The translations under genes were made by a program, and so were the position numbers. Below are positions 1-6,465 of a DNA stretch of 13,094 nucleotides, piece after piece (position 1 is the stretch's first letter; every line of letters starts with the position of its first letter). Below the pieces are notes generated by a model. The model made no database searches. It had not been told where the DNA came from and saw nothing but the letters and a program-made list of their open reading frames with translations. Where the stretch lies: the NCBI GenBank assembly GCA_009827205.1, contig WUAK01000048.1, positions 1 through 13,094 of the forward strand, written 5' to 3'. The stretch comes from Phycisphaeraceae bacterium. Lineage in GTDB: Bacteria > Planctomycetota > Phycisphaerae > Phycisphaerales > UBA1924.

Positions 1-723
1 CTCGGGCTCACGCACACCCTCCATGAGCTCACGCTCGAGTTCCTCGATCGCCTCGATCTGCTCATCGCTGGCCTGCCCAACCGAAGCCGCGGCTTCGATC
101 GACTCTTTGACTTCTGCGATCTTCTCGGCGGCTTCATCGGTCGCTGCGGGCGATTGCACACGCACAACCGGTTGCGGGCCGGCCAGCTCGATCTCCCGCA
201 TCGGCGCGAGCCACGCGAGCAGCCCAGCGAGAAGCACAGAGCCGGCAGACGCATACCAAAGCGGACCAAACTCAAACTTGGCGACGTCTTTTACGTGCGC
301 ACTGCCTATCGCAGCCTCACCCCTTCGGACCGCGATCGACTCGAAGCCTTTCAAACCACCACGCGAGGCGATTGTCATCGACGACCCGATCGCATCATGG
401 GTGCCCGAGACCTCGTCGAGCCTGGACGCCGCATGGATCAGACTGGGCCAGCGCCGCCTCGACCGGACGAACGCGTACCCGCCGCCCACGACGAGCGGCA
501 GGGCTACCACACACACCCAGCCAACGACCCCGAGTTCACCGAACCCAAGCCTCGTGCCGAATAACTTCGTTGCAATCACGAGCAAGACCGAAACCGCTCC
601 AGCAACGACCAACGCGGGCCCGAGCAGGAGCACGAGTATCGCCTGCCCGATCCGCCTCCTCGCCGCAGCGACCTTGGGCATCGCTCTCAAGGGTGTGCCT
701 GGTTTCGTCGATCCTTGACTCAT
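1..723 (-). CDS. Membrane protein of unknown function, N-terminal part (runs off left edge)
   Basis: The minus-strand frame is open from ATG at 723-721 to the window edge, giving 241 residues without the C-terminus. Predicted membrane helices lie at about residues 27-53, 63-84 and 154-174. Between helices 2 and 3 is a soluble stretch of about 70 residues starting with a SLIHAASRLDEVSGTHDAIG motif. After helix 3 the chain turns acidic and Ala/Glu-rich (about 190-241) and looks like the start of a coiled coil. The order of a two-helix hairpin, a short 'LDE..G..DAI' segment, a third helix and a long helical tail resembles DUF4175-type proteins of Planctomycetes and Proteobacteria. That is recognition by eye, not a search result. 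A second ATG at 681-679 is possible; the outer one is chosen because a -10-like box lies 7 bases before it. The coding case rests on the strong hydrophobic pattern of this frame compared with the low-complexity Ser/Ala/Arg frames on the other strand. Confidence 0.75.
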   Translation of the reverse strand, partial: MSQGSTKPGTPLRAMPKVAAARRRIGQAILVLLLGPALVVAGAVSVLLVIATKLFGTRLGFGELGVVGWVCVVALPLVVGGGYAFVRSRRRWPSLIHAASRLDEVSGTHDAIGSSMTIASRGGLKGFESIAVRRGEAAIGSAHVKDVAKFEFGPLWYASAGSVLLAGLLAWLAPMREIELAGPQPVVRVQSPAATDEAAEKIAEVKESIEAAASVGQASDEQIEAIEELERELMEGVREPE

Positions 724-730
724 CTCTACT

Positions 731-736
731 AGTTTA
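731..736 (-). promoter_or_regulatory. -10-like box TAAACT of the left membrane gene
   Basis: Read on the minus strand, TATAAACT (738-731) ends 7 bases before the ATG at 723. If it works as a -10 element, transcription would begin at or next to the start codon, giving a leaderless mRNA. No convincing -35 element is seen. Only a weak GTAGAG could act as a Shine-Dalgarno sequence. Confidence 0.35.
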
Positions 737-774
737 TATCGACCCCACCGTCTCCCGGTTCATCCGAATCACGC

Positions 775-780
775 TAGGGT
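775..780 (+). promoter_or_regulatory. -10-like box TAGGGT just before trpD
   Basis: TAGGGT fits TANNNT and ends 7 bases before the trpD ATG at 788. The same bases contain AGGG, which could instead be a weak Shine-Dalgarno at 8-base spacing, so the site is ambiguous. No good -35 hexamer is seen in the 64-base divergent gap. Confidence 0.3.
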
Positions 781-787
781 ATCAGCC

Positions 788-1828
788 ATGGAATTGATCA
801 CACGACTGGCTCTCGGCGACACGCTGAGCGATTCGGACGCCGAGGCCGTGTTTCTGGACCTGCTCGGGGGCAAGCTCGACGAAGCCCAGATCGGGGCGGT
901 GCTCGCGCTCATCGAGGTCAGGGGAGCGACCGTAGAGGAACTCGTAGGCGGCGCCCGTGCGATGCGGGCCAATGTCACAAATGTCGAATACACGTGCCCA
1001 GAGGGCGAGTCGCTCATCGATACCTGCGGCACAGGCGGCACGCCCAAGGCGTTCAACGTATCGACCGCCGCCGCGATCGTCGCCGCCGCTGCTCGGCCAG
1101 GGCCAGGCGCCGAATCGAGCCGCGTCCGAGTCGCCAAGCACGGCAGCAAGAGCAGAACCGGACGGGGCTCCTCAGAAGTCCTCGAACAACTCGGTGTCAA
1201 TGTCAACGCGGGACCAGAAGCCGAGGCGAGGTGCCTCGACGAGATCGGTGTTTGCTTCTGCTTTGCGATCCACCACCACCCCGCGATGCGGTACGCCGCC
1301 GGACCCCGCAAGTCGCTGGGTGTCCCAACAGTCTTCAACCTGCTCGGTCCCCTGACAAACCCAGCGCGCGCTGATAGGCAGCTCATCGGTGTCTACGAAC
1401 CCCGCTGGGTCGACCGTGTTGCTTCTGCGCTCGCACGACTCGGCGCGACGCGCGCGATGGTTATTCACAGCGACGAGGGGCTCGACGAGGTCTCGCTGTT
1501 TGGCAAGACTCGCGTGGCGCACGTGAACAACGGCTGGATCCGCACCGAGACCATCGACCCCAAGGGTCTCGGGCTCAGCGAAACCAAGCGTGAGGAATTG
1601 ATCGCGTCCGACGTCGCCGATGCAGCGAGGATCTTTCAGGGCGTGATGGACAACCAGCAAGGTCCGCACCGGGAGATCGTGTGCCTGAACGCCGCCGCGG
1701 CGTTGGTTGTCGCCGGCGCCGCGGGGACCATAGAAGAAGGCCTGACGCTCGCCGATGAGGCGATCTCGTCAGGCCGTTCTGCGGAAACGCTCGAGGGACT
1801 CAGGCGGATCTCTCACGAGTCCGCGTGA
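788..1828 (+). CDS. trpD: Anthranilate phosphoribosyltransferase
   Basis: This 346-residue enzyme transfers phosphoribose from PRPP to anthranilate, the second committed step of tryptophan synthesis, in the cytoplasm. The length is typical of TrpD. The N-terminal helical domain covers about 1-70. The PRPP/Mg signatures follow: DTCGTGG at 78-84, NVST at 90-93, KHG at 117-119, Arg174 followed by KSLGVPTVFNLLGPLTNP (175-192), and GLDE at 231-234, whose Asp and Glu bind the second magnesium in the family. Two positions depart from the usual text. GTGG is followed by Thr rather than Asp, and KHG by Ser rather than Asn, with a short Pro/Gly-rich insertion (about 102-111) in between. These may be clade features, since the fold motifs are otherwise complete. 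No other trp gene is adjacent. The gene is divergent from a membrane protein and converges with the kinase, so it is probably transcribed alone. Confidence 0.95.
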   Translation: MELITRLALGDTLSDSDAEAVFLDLLGGKLDEAQIGAVLALIEVRGATVEELVGGARAMRANVTNVEYTCPEGESLIDTCGTGGTPKAFNVSTAAAIVAAAARPGPGAESSRVRVAKHGSKSRTGRGSSEVLEQLGVNVNAGPEAEARCLDEIGVCFCFAIHHHPAMRYAAGPRKSLGVPTVFNLLGPLTNPARADRQLIGVYEPRWVDRVASALARLGATRAMVIHSDEGLDEVSLFGKTRVAHVNNGWIRTETIDPKGLGLSETKREELIASDVADAARIFQGVMDNQQGPHREIVCLNAAAALVVAGAAGTIEEGLTLADEAISSGRSAETLEGLRRISHESA

Positions 1829-1831
1829 CCG

Positions 1832-4267
1832 TTACCAATCCTCGCCCGAGGCTTCGAGTGCGTTGTCGATCAGGTCCATGGTCTCTGGCTCGTACGTGCA
1901 CGCCGCGTCGTATCGGCCCGCGGTGATCGCCACGAGGGTGTCGGGCTCATCGGGGCTCGTCTTCGGAGCCGGTGCAAGCACGACCGCGAGGCTGTAGTCC
2001 TTGTCCTGGTTCTTGAGCCACTTCTTGATTGTGTAGCTCGCGTCTTCCGGATCAGCCGGTGCGAGGTCTCGCTGCTTTCTGAGCTCGGCGAGCAACGTAT
2101 CCCGCTCTTCAGCAGGGAGTTCTGCCTGCCCGTCGAAACGGATGTTGTCCACAGTATCGAAGCCGATGTTCCGCAGAGCGATCACGCCCTGGTTCAAACG
2201 CGCCTTGAGCTCGGCATCGAGCGGGGGCCCAAACATGCTCAGGACGACTGCCTTGCCTCGTTCTTCGTAAGGGAGGTCCGCAAAGTGCTCCGAATCGCTG
2301 TCCTTCGAGACCCCGACACTCACGGGCTCACCGTTGACAGACATGGAGACATTGCCCTCGTCATCGATGGCGATCACTTGCGAGTGCCTCGTCGAACTGA
2401 GTGCACCGCTGTTGTCATTGCCCATCAGTGCAAGCGATACCGGGATCGAAACGAGACCCACGACAACACCGATCGCGACCGCCGCACCGGGGTTGATCCC
2501 GGTGCGTGAATTCTTGCGAACACGGGTGCGGTGCTCGGAGGCGCGCTTTCGCGCACGAACCCGGCGCTCTTGGGCACGCGCCCGGGCGCTCTTGAGCTGA
2601 TCACCGGCTGTGCGGTAACCCTCGTGCGGAGGGACGTGATGCGGGCGCTTGTGATGCATGGCCTCTTCGACAGCAGTCGCTGCATTCACCGCCGCGACCG
2701 CCGCTTGTTCTGCAACACCAACCGCCTCTGCGACCGCCTTATCGACCTGCTCAGCAGAGCCGTCATCAAGCGCGTACTTGCCCGACCACCAGTTCATGAC
2801 CCTGAGACGGGGCTTGCCCGTGGCAGGCTGGTTCGGTGTCGGCTGTACCGCTGCTGCTGGTGCCTCAGGCTCAGGCTGCGCCTGGTTGCGCAGCGCCGCC
2901 GGCCCAGGTGTCGCAGCCTTGGCCGCGGCAACCGATGCGAGGAACGCCTCGTTCTCGTCGATCGCGGGCTGCTCGTGCTGAACATCGCCCCCGCGCATGC
3001 TGGGCAGTTCCGCGGGCTTAATGCCGAACGGATCCTGTGCCGCAAGCACGAAGTCGAGGTCCAGGAGCATCTCCTGCATGCTCGAGTAGCGCTTGTCGTA
3101 GTCGGTCATACCGCGACGGATGATCCAGCGGACACCCTCCGGGCAGCGACGTGTGATCTGGCTCAGCCCGCCGTGCGCAGGGAACGAATTCTCGATCATC
3201 GCGTACATCACCGCAGCAGCGGCGTAGATATCAAACTTCGCTCCGTCGACCTCGTTCACCTTGACGCCCCGGAGCGCCATGCGGACGAGTTCCGGGTCGC
3301 GGAAATACTCGGTCCCGTGCGTGGTGAGCGTCATCGCCGAACGCAAGGGCGTGATAAGCCCGAGGTCCACGAGATGTGCGCCGGTTTCGTCGACAACAAC
3401 GTTGTCGGGCTTGACGTCCTTGTGCCACAAGCCGCCCGAGTGATACAGGCTCAGAGTGGAAACAAGGTCGCGCCCGTGCTCAAGGAGCTTGCGCAGGTGC
3501 CGGTCGTTGAGACCATGCGGCCCTCTCTCGGCGTGCAGCCGCTGGGTCACGAGCGTCAGCTGCTCGCCCGGGACATACCGCATCACATAGTGGAAGCGCT
3601 CGTTGGTGAGGTCGTGCTCAAGAACAAGCCCGAGGCGCTTGGCAGCGTCGAGCGCGCGGCTCTCCCGGATGATTTGAGGAAGACTGCTGCCCTCGTTCAA
3701 CCCGAAGGCCTTGATCACGACCTGATCGGCATCAATCCCGCGGCGCTCAAAGGCCGCGAGCTTCATGTCATCGGGCTCAGCGATGTAAAGACGCGCGCCG
3801 GACCCGCCTCCTGCGAGCGAGCCGACGATGCTGTAGCCGTCGAACTGGTTCTTGCGTCCGCGAGGCTTGTCGCGACCCGGAGCCGCGGCGACCACCTCGG
3901 GCAGCCGCTTCTCGAACCCATCAATAACAAGACCGAGACCGATCAGCCTCAGCGGGTGGCCAAGCGCCACGCGGTAGAGGCTCAGGCCTGCAGATTTGAT
4001 CTCACTCGACACAGCCTTGCCGTAGTGAGCCGTTGCGGACCAACGTCCGAACACCACAGACCCGACGGCCAGGAGCATGAACACCGGGACAACCAAGACC
4101 GACCCGACGAATCGCAACGCGTCGGCGACGATGTCGACGAGCGTCTTGCACACGTGACCGATCAGCTTGCCCACGAGCTTGACGAGCGGGATCAGCAGAA
4201 AGACGAAGATGATCGCAGCGGCGACTGCCATGAGCACGATCGCAACGACTGTTCCAAGTGGTCCCAT
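1832..4267 (-). CDS. Membrane-anchored Ser/Thr protein kinase with unknown C-terminal domain
   Basis: The 811-residue protein has a two-helix membrane segment at the N-terminus (about 5-31 and 52-74) and a Hanks-type kinase domain at about 144-410. An Ala/Pro/Gln-rich linker and an Arg/Lys-rich stretch (about 559-590) lead to a third helix (about 595-616) and a C-terminal domain of about 195 residues. Kinase motifs are visible: the glycine loop GSLAGGGSGARL at 149-160, VVIK with Lys186, WHKDVKPDN with Asp284 and Asn289, DLG at 301-303 in place of DFG, GTEYFRDPE at 318-326, and DIY with Asp346. The catalytic loop reads HKD where HRD is usual. By the positive-inside rule the kinase faces the cytoplasm and the C-terminus the outside. 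The C-terminal domain has no PASTA, WD40 or TPR pattern and was not recognised. The start is ATG 4267 with AAGGAA 7 bases upstream. The gene lies 42 bases behind the sigma-factor gene, as a likely operon. Its substrate may be that sigma factor, by inference from neighbourhood only. Confidence 0.92.
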   Translation of the reverse strand: MGPLGTVVAIVLMAVAAAIIFVFLLIPLVKLVGKLIGHVCKTLVDIVADALRFVGSVLVVPVFMLLAVGSVVFGRWSATAHYGKAVSSEIKSAGLSLYRVALGHPLRLIGLGLVIDGFEKRLPEVVAAAPGRDKPRGRKNQFDGYSIVGSLAGGGSGARLYIAEPDDMKLAAFERRGIDADQVVIKAFGLNEGSSLPQIIRESRALDAAKRLGLVLEHDLTNERFHYVMRYVPGEQLTLVTQRLHAERGPHGLNDRHLRKLLEHGRDLVSTLSLYHSGGLWHKDVKPDNVVVDETGAHLVDLGLITPLRSAMTLTTHGTEYFRDPELVRMALRGVKVNEVDGAKFDIYAAAAVMYAMIENSFPAHGGLSQITRRCPEGVRWIIRRGMTDYDKRYSSMQEMLLDLDFVLAAQDPFGIKPAELPSMRGGDVQHEQPAIDENEAFLASVAAAKAATPGPAALRNQAQPEPEAPAAAVQPTPNQPATGKPRLRVMNWWSGKYALDDGSAEQVDKAVAEAVGVAEQAAVAAVNAATAVEEAMHHKRPHHVPPHEGYRTAGDQLKSARARAQERRVRARKRASEHRTRVRKNSRTGINPGAAVAIGVVVGLVSIPVSLALMGNDNSGALSSTRHSQVIAIDDEGNVSMSVNGEPVSVGVSKDSDSEHFADLPYEERGKAVVLSMFGPPLDAELKARLNQGVIALRNIGFDTVDNIRFDGQAELPAEERDTLLAELRKQRDLAPADPEDASYTIKKWLKNQDKDYSLAVVLAPAPKTSPDEPDTLVAITAGRYDAACTYEPETMDLIDNALEASGEDW

Positions 4268-4268
4268 C

Positions 4269-4289
4269 TCACCCTTCCTTTCTGGGTGA
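4269..4289 (-). promoter_or_regulatory. Hairpin holding the kinase Shine-Dalgarno in its loop
   Basis: Just before the kinase ATG the mRNA can form a 6-base-pair stem (TCACCC with GGGTGA) around a 9-base loop, AGAAAGGAA. The AAGGAA core of the ribosome binding site is in the loop. The GGGTGA arm lies between that core and the start codon. The structure could modulate kinase translation relative to the sigma factor. Six pairs is short enough for chance. Confidence 0.35.
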
Positions 4290-4309
4290 CTCCCAAACCC
4301 GTGTCAGGT

Positions 4310-5071
4310 TCAGGGCCCTCCCAGCCTGGCGGCTTCTTCGTCCCGCCGGCGGAGTTCCTGCTGCTGGTGACAGATCTCTGCGATGGCCTCATCAAAGAGC
4401 CCATCGTCCGCCTTGCTGGGATTCAGCTCCACGCCGTTTCGCTTGGCTTCCTCAAGTTCCTCCTCAGTGAAGCTGAACTTCCCGATGACCTCGCGCATCT
4501 CGACCCGGAGCAGCTCCCGGATCTTGGTCAGACGCCTCGAAATGGTGGGTTCACTCACCCCTACCTGAGCCGCGACGTCCTTGCCGGGCATGCCATCGAG
4601 CACACGCATCCGGAAGATCGAGAAATCCACAAAGTCAGCTTTCTTCTCTACGTTCCGCAGCGCCGCCGCCACCGTGGCCCGAAACACCGCGGCTTCGTAC
4701 TCCTCGTCTACGCCGATGCTCGCAGATTGGGTCATCCAGGCTTCTTCAAAGGAGGCACCACGATTACCCGACCCACGCTTGAGGGCCATCCGCTTGTCCA
4801 TTTCGTCGCCCAACACGTGCTTGGCGATCGCCAGAAGCCATGTGCTGAAACGAGCGCCGCGTGACGGGTCATACCGATCGATGGAGCCCGATAACGCGGT
4901 CAGTGTTTCCTGAGAGAGGTCGCGCACGGTTTCGGCGCCGATCCGGCCCTTGCCCCACTTGGAGAGCTGCGCCCTCAGGATCGGGCCGAAGGTTTCCCAG
5001 AGCTCGTACCACGCCGCCTCGTCGTTGTCTCTCAGGCGGGTGATGAACCCGGTGGTCACGTTGGTGAGCAT
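4310..5071 (-). CDS. Sigma-70 family (ECF-like) RNA polymerase sigma factor with C-terminal extension
   Basis: The 253-residue protein would direct RNA polymerase to a specific promoter set. Region 2 covers about residues 7-95 and includes DLSQETLTALSGSIDRYDP (51-69) and FSTWLLAIAKHVLGDEMDKR (75-94). Region 4 covers about 125-192, with a helix-turn-helix at about 160-185 (GMPGKDVAAQVGVSEPTISR at 160-179). There are no regions 1 or 3, as in ECF factors. About 60 residues follow region 4 (194-253). They are acidic and helical and include FSFTEEELEEAKRNGVELNP and DDGLFDEAIAEICHQQQELR, a longer tail than most ECF factors have. ATG 5071 is chosen over an upstream in-frame start at 5131 because the latter would encode the arm of an inverted repeat. 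A GCGGGAAAA stretch before 5071 is a modest ribosome site. No anti-sigma factor is adjacent; the kinase directly downstream is the likely control partner, as in kinase-linked ECF groups. Confidence 0.88.
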   Translation of the reverse strand: MLTNVTTGFITRLRDNDEAAWYELWETFGPILRAQLSKWGKGRIGAETVRDLSQETLTALSGSIDRYDPSRGARFSTWLLAIAKHVLGDEMDKRMALKRGSGNRGASFEEAWMTQSASIGVDEEYEAAVFRATVAAALRNVEKKADFVDFSIFRMRVLDGMPGKDVAAQVGVSEPTISRRLTKIRELLRVEMREVIGKFSFTEEELEEAKRNGVELNPSKADDGLFDEAIAEICHQQQELRRRDEEAARLGGP

Positions 5072-5109
5072 TGTCTGTTTTCCCGCTGCTTTTTGGGGAG
5101 GACCCCTCG

Positions 5110-5135
5110 GGGCATGGGTCTGCCAACCCATGCCC
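5110..5135. repeat. Perfect 10-bp inverted repeat in the sigma-factor leader
   Basis: The arms GGGCATGGGT (5110-5119) and ACCCATGCCC (5126-5135) are perfect complements around a 6-base spacer. In the mRNA the hairpin would end 38 bases before the sigma ATG. It shares bases 5110-5112 with a competing CCCC/GGGG stem (5103-5112), so two mutually exclusive folds are possible. No U-run follows on the transcribed strand, so it is not an intrinsic terminator. It could be a leader structure, a protein-binding operator or a REP-type palindrome. Confidence 0.6.
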
Positions 5136-5177
5136 GCCCCCTGCAGCCCCTTATTGCGGCTTACCAGGGCGTACTTT

Positions 5178-5192
5178 CACGCTCCGAGCGTG
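5178..5192. repeat. Short palindrome CACGCT-CCG-AGCGTG
   Basis: Six-base arms with a 3-base centre lie just downstream of the candidate sigma-gene -10 box at 5212-5207. The position would suit an operator or the very 5' end of the leader. The length is not far above chance in such GC-rich DNA. Confidence 0.3.
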
Positions 5193-5206
5193 TTCGGGCG
5201 TTGTCA

Positions 5207-5212
5207 ATTGTA
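5207..5212 (-). promoter_or_regulatory. Candidate -10 box TACAAT for the sigma-kinase operon
   Basis: On the minus strand GGTACAATTGAC contains TACAAT, the best -10 match between the two divergent genes. Transcription from it would give a leader of about 130 bases that includes both inverted repeats. No matching -35 hexamer at 16-18 bases is seen. The same few bases also contain TTGACA, which could be a -35, but no -10 lies at the right distance. Confidence 0.25.
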
Positions 5213-5321
5213 CCTAAGCAAGCCCCCCGGGTGGCTCAATCACAAGGAATCCGAAAAAGCTGCAACCCGGCGTGAAATCGACTGAGTTGTTCGCCCAACA
5301 AGCCTCACGAACCAGACATTG

Positions 5322-5352
5322 CCGGGCCGGGGCACAGGACGCTTCGGCCCGG
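5322..5352. repeat. 8-bp inverted repeat upstream of the coiled-coil gene
   Basis: CCGGGCCG (5322-5329) and CGGCCCGG (5345-5352) form a GC-only stem around a 15-base loop. It ends 28 bases before the Shine-Dalgarno of the coiled-coil gene. It may be a leader structure; no U-run follows, so it is not a terminator. Confidence 0.35.
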
Positions 5353-5380
5353 AGACAGGCATTTGCGACACGCAGCAGTT

Positions 5381-5387
5381 AAGGAGG
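5381..5387 (+). promoter_or_regulatory. Strong Shine-Dalgarno AAGGAGG deciding the start at 5396
   Basis: A near-consensus ribosome site lies 8 bases before ATG 5396. It selects this start over the in-frame upstream start at 5363, which would place the site inside the coding sequence. Confidence 0.85.
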
Positions 5388-5395
5388 CCCAAGCC

Positions 5396-6343
5396 ATGGC
5401 CAAGATCATTTGCAACGCAGTACGAGTCGGTGTCATCGGCGCACTGGGCACGGGCGCCGCTTTCCTCATCGCCGAGGCCGTCAGCCCCGGCAGCGCACGC
5501 GCCATCGCCCACCAGGCGGGCACCAACCTCTCGCAGGTCATCACCAACAACGTCGATGACCCGGTCGTGCTCCGCGAGCAGATCCGTTCGCTCGAAGAGC
5601 AGTACCCCAAGAAGATCGCAACGGTCCGCAACGACCTGACCGAACTCCAGACCCAGATCGCGCAGTTTGAGCACGAGCGCGCAGTCGCAGCTCGCGTCGT
5701 CAAGCTCGCCGACTCGGACCTGGCCGAGCTTCAGCATCTCCTCTCTCAGGCTGAAGAGGCCAAGGGTGACAGCTACCGCGTCGTCAGGGTCTGGCACAAC
5801 AACGCACGCCTCGACATGGGCGAGGCTTACGCCAAGGCCGAGAAGATCCGCAGGCTCCGCGAGTCGTACGCGACAAGGACCAGCGAGATCGACCGCGACC
5901 TCGGGTTCCTCCAGGAACAGGAGCTTCACCTCGGCGACCTGCTGACCACGCTCGAGACAGAGCGGGCCGACTTCCAGAGCCAGCTCTGGCAGCTCGATCA
6001 GCAGATCGACGCGGTCAGCCGCAACGACCGCCTGCTCGACATGCTCGAGAAGCGTCAGAAGACGATCGATTCGATCAGCCCGTTCAAGGCCGACAGCCTC
6101 GACCACGTGACGCAGAGGATCGCCAAGATCCGAGCTGAGCAGGAGTCGCGTATGGAAGCCATCACGAACCGTCGCCAGGTGTTCAGCTACGAGGAGGCCG
6201 CCAAGGTCCAGATCGATGCCGAGAACCGTGACGGCGGCGCCCTCGAGATCGGGAGTGACAGCTACGAGGACTTCGGTCCGATCTCCCAAGAGATCGAGAT
6301 CGGCCTCGACGACAGCCCGGTCAGGGTTCCCGAAACCAACTGA
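5396..6343 (+). CDS. Membrane-anchored coiled-coil protein of unknown function
   Basis: The 315-residue protein has one hydrophobic segment near the N-terminus (about 7-28, VRVGVIGALGTGAAFLIAEA). It continues as an almost unbroken, charged, Gln/Leu/Glu/Arg-rich helix with coiled-coil spacing (about 55-255) and ends in an acidic tail (about 276-315). There is no signal-peptidase site that stands out, so it is probably anchored in the inner membrane. The family was not recognised. The layout, with a short DDP-V-LREQIRSLEE entry into a long coiled coil, recalls coiled-coil hypothetical proteins of Planctomycetes and, more distantly, PspA-like or septum-associated coiled coils. No function is assigned. 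The gene is divergent from the sigma-kinase pair, has its own strong ribosome site, and is followed by an intrinsic terminator, so it is likely a single-gene unit with high output. It might be a target of the neighbouring sigma factor, but only position suggests this. Confidence 0.88.
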   Translation: MAKIICNAVRVGVIGALGTGAAFLIAEAVSPGSARAIAHQAGTNLSQVITNNVDDPVVLREQIRSLEEQYPKKIATVRNDLTELQTQIAQFEHERAVAARVVKLADSDLAELQHLLSQAEEAKGDSYRVVRVWHNNARLDMGEAYAKAEKIRRLRESYATRTSEIDRDLGFLQEQELHLGDLLTTLETERADFQSQLWQLDQQIDAVSRNDRLLDMLEKRQKTIDSISPFKADSLDHVTQRIAKIRAEQESRMEAITNRRQVFSYEEAAKVQIDAENRDGGALEIGSDSYEDFGPISQEIEIGLDDSPVRVPETN

Positions 6344-6378
6344 TCTGAGGCGCAGAAATCTCTGGGAATGACCCCGCT

Positions 6379-6421
6379 GCCGGCGGCGTGCTCGATTCGA
6401 GTCGCCGCCGGCGTTGTTTTT
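6379..6421 (+). terminator. Intrinsic terminator after the coiled-coil gene
   Basis: A 10-base-pair GC stem (GCCGGCGGCG at 6379-6388 with CGCCGCCGGC at 6403-6412) continues across a small mismatch into a second stem, CTCGA/TCGAG, with almost no loop. GTTGTTTTT follows. It lies 35 bases after the stop codon and insulates the mre cluster from upstream transcription. Confidence 0.9.
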
Positions 6422-6465
6422 CAGGCTCCGAGGGCCTTCACGGGCATCAAACCCGTTGTGTCGGA

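Larger units (their letters stand above)
5072..5395. other. Divergent control region between sigma factor and coiled-coil gene
   Basis: This 324-base gap has no convincing gene on either strand. From left to right it holds the sigma-factor leader with a strong inverted repeat (5110-5135), overlapping C/G-run alternatives (5097-5112), a CACGCT/AGCGTG palindrome (5178-5192), an AT-rich candidate -10 for the minus strand (5212-5207), a short TTGTT/AACAA repeat (5287-5301), an 8-base-pair inverted repeat (5322-5352), and the Shine-Dalgarno of the coiled-coil gene. Confidence 0.6.

Noticed and set aside
23..718. Plus-strand open frame opposite the left-edge membrane gene
   Set aside because: It is Ser/Ala/Pro-rich low complexity without motifs. 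The minus strand encodes three clean membrane helices across the same bases.
715..740. TTGACT ... TATATC as a plus-strand promoter for trpD
   Set aside because: The spacing between the two hexamers is only 14 bases, too short for a normal sigma-70 promoter.
2531..4864. Long plus-strand open frame (777 codons) opposite the kinase and sigma genes
   Set aside because: Its product is rich in Arg/His/Leu/Val without domain motifs, and it spans two genes whose minus-strand frames have clear kinase and sigma motifs. It is an antisense shadow common in GC-rich DNA.
5287..5301. TTGTT/AACAA inverted repeat upstream of the coiled-coil gene
   Set aside because: Five-base arms around five bases are expected by chance in a region of this length, and no promoter element is linked to it.
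5240..6289. Minus-strand open frame (349 codons) opposite the coiled-coil gene
   Set aside because: The plus-strand frame has a near-consensus ribosome site, a membrane helix, coiled-coil periodicity and a terminator. The minus frame is its complement, read as Leu/Val/Asp-rich text.
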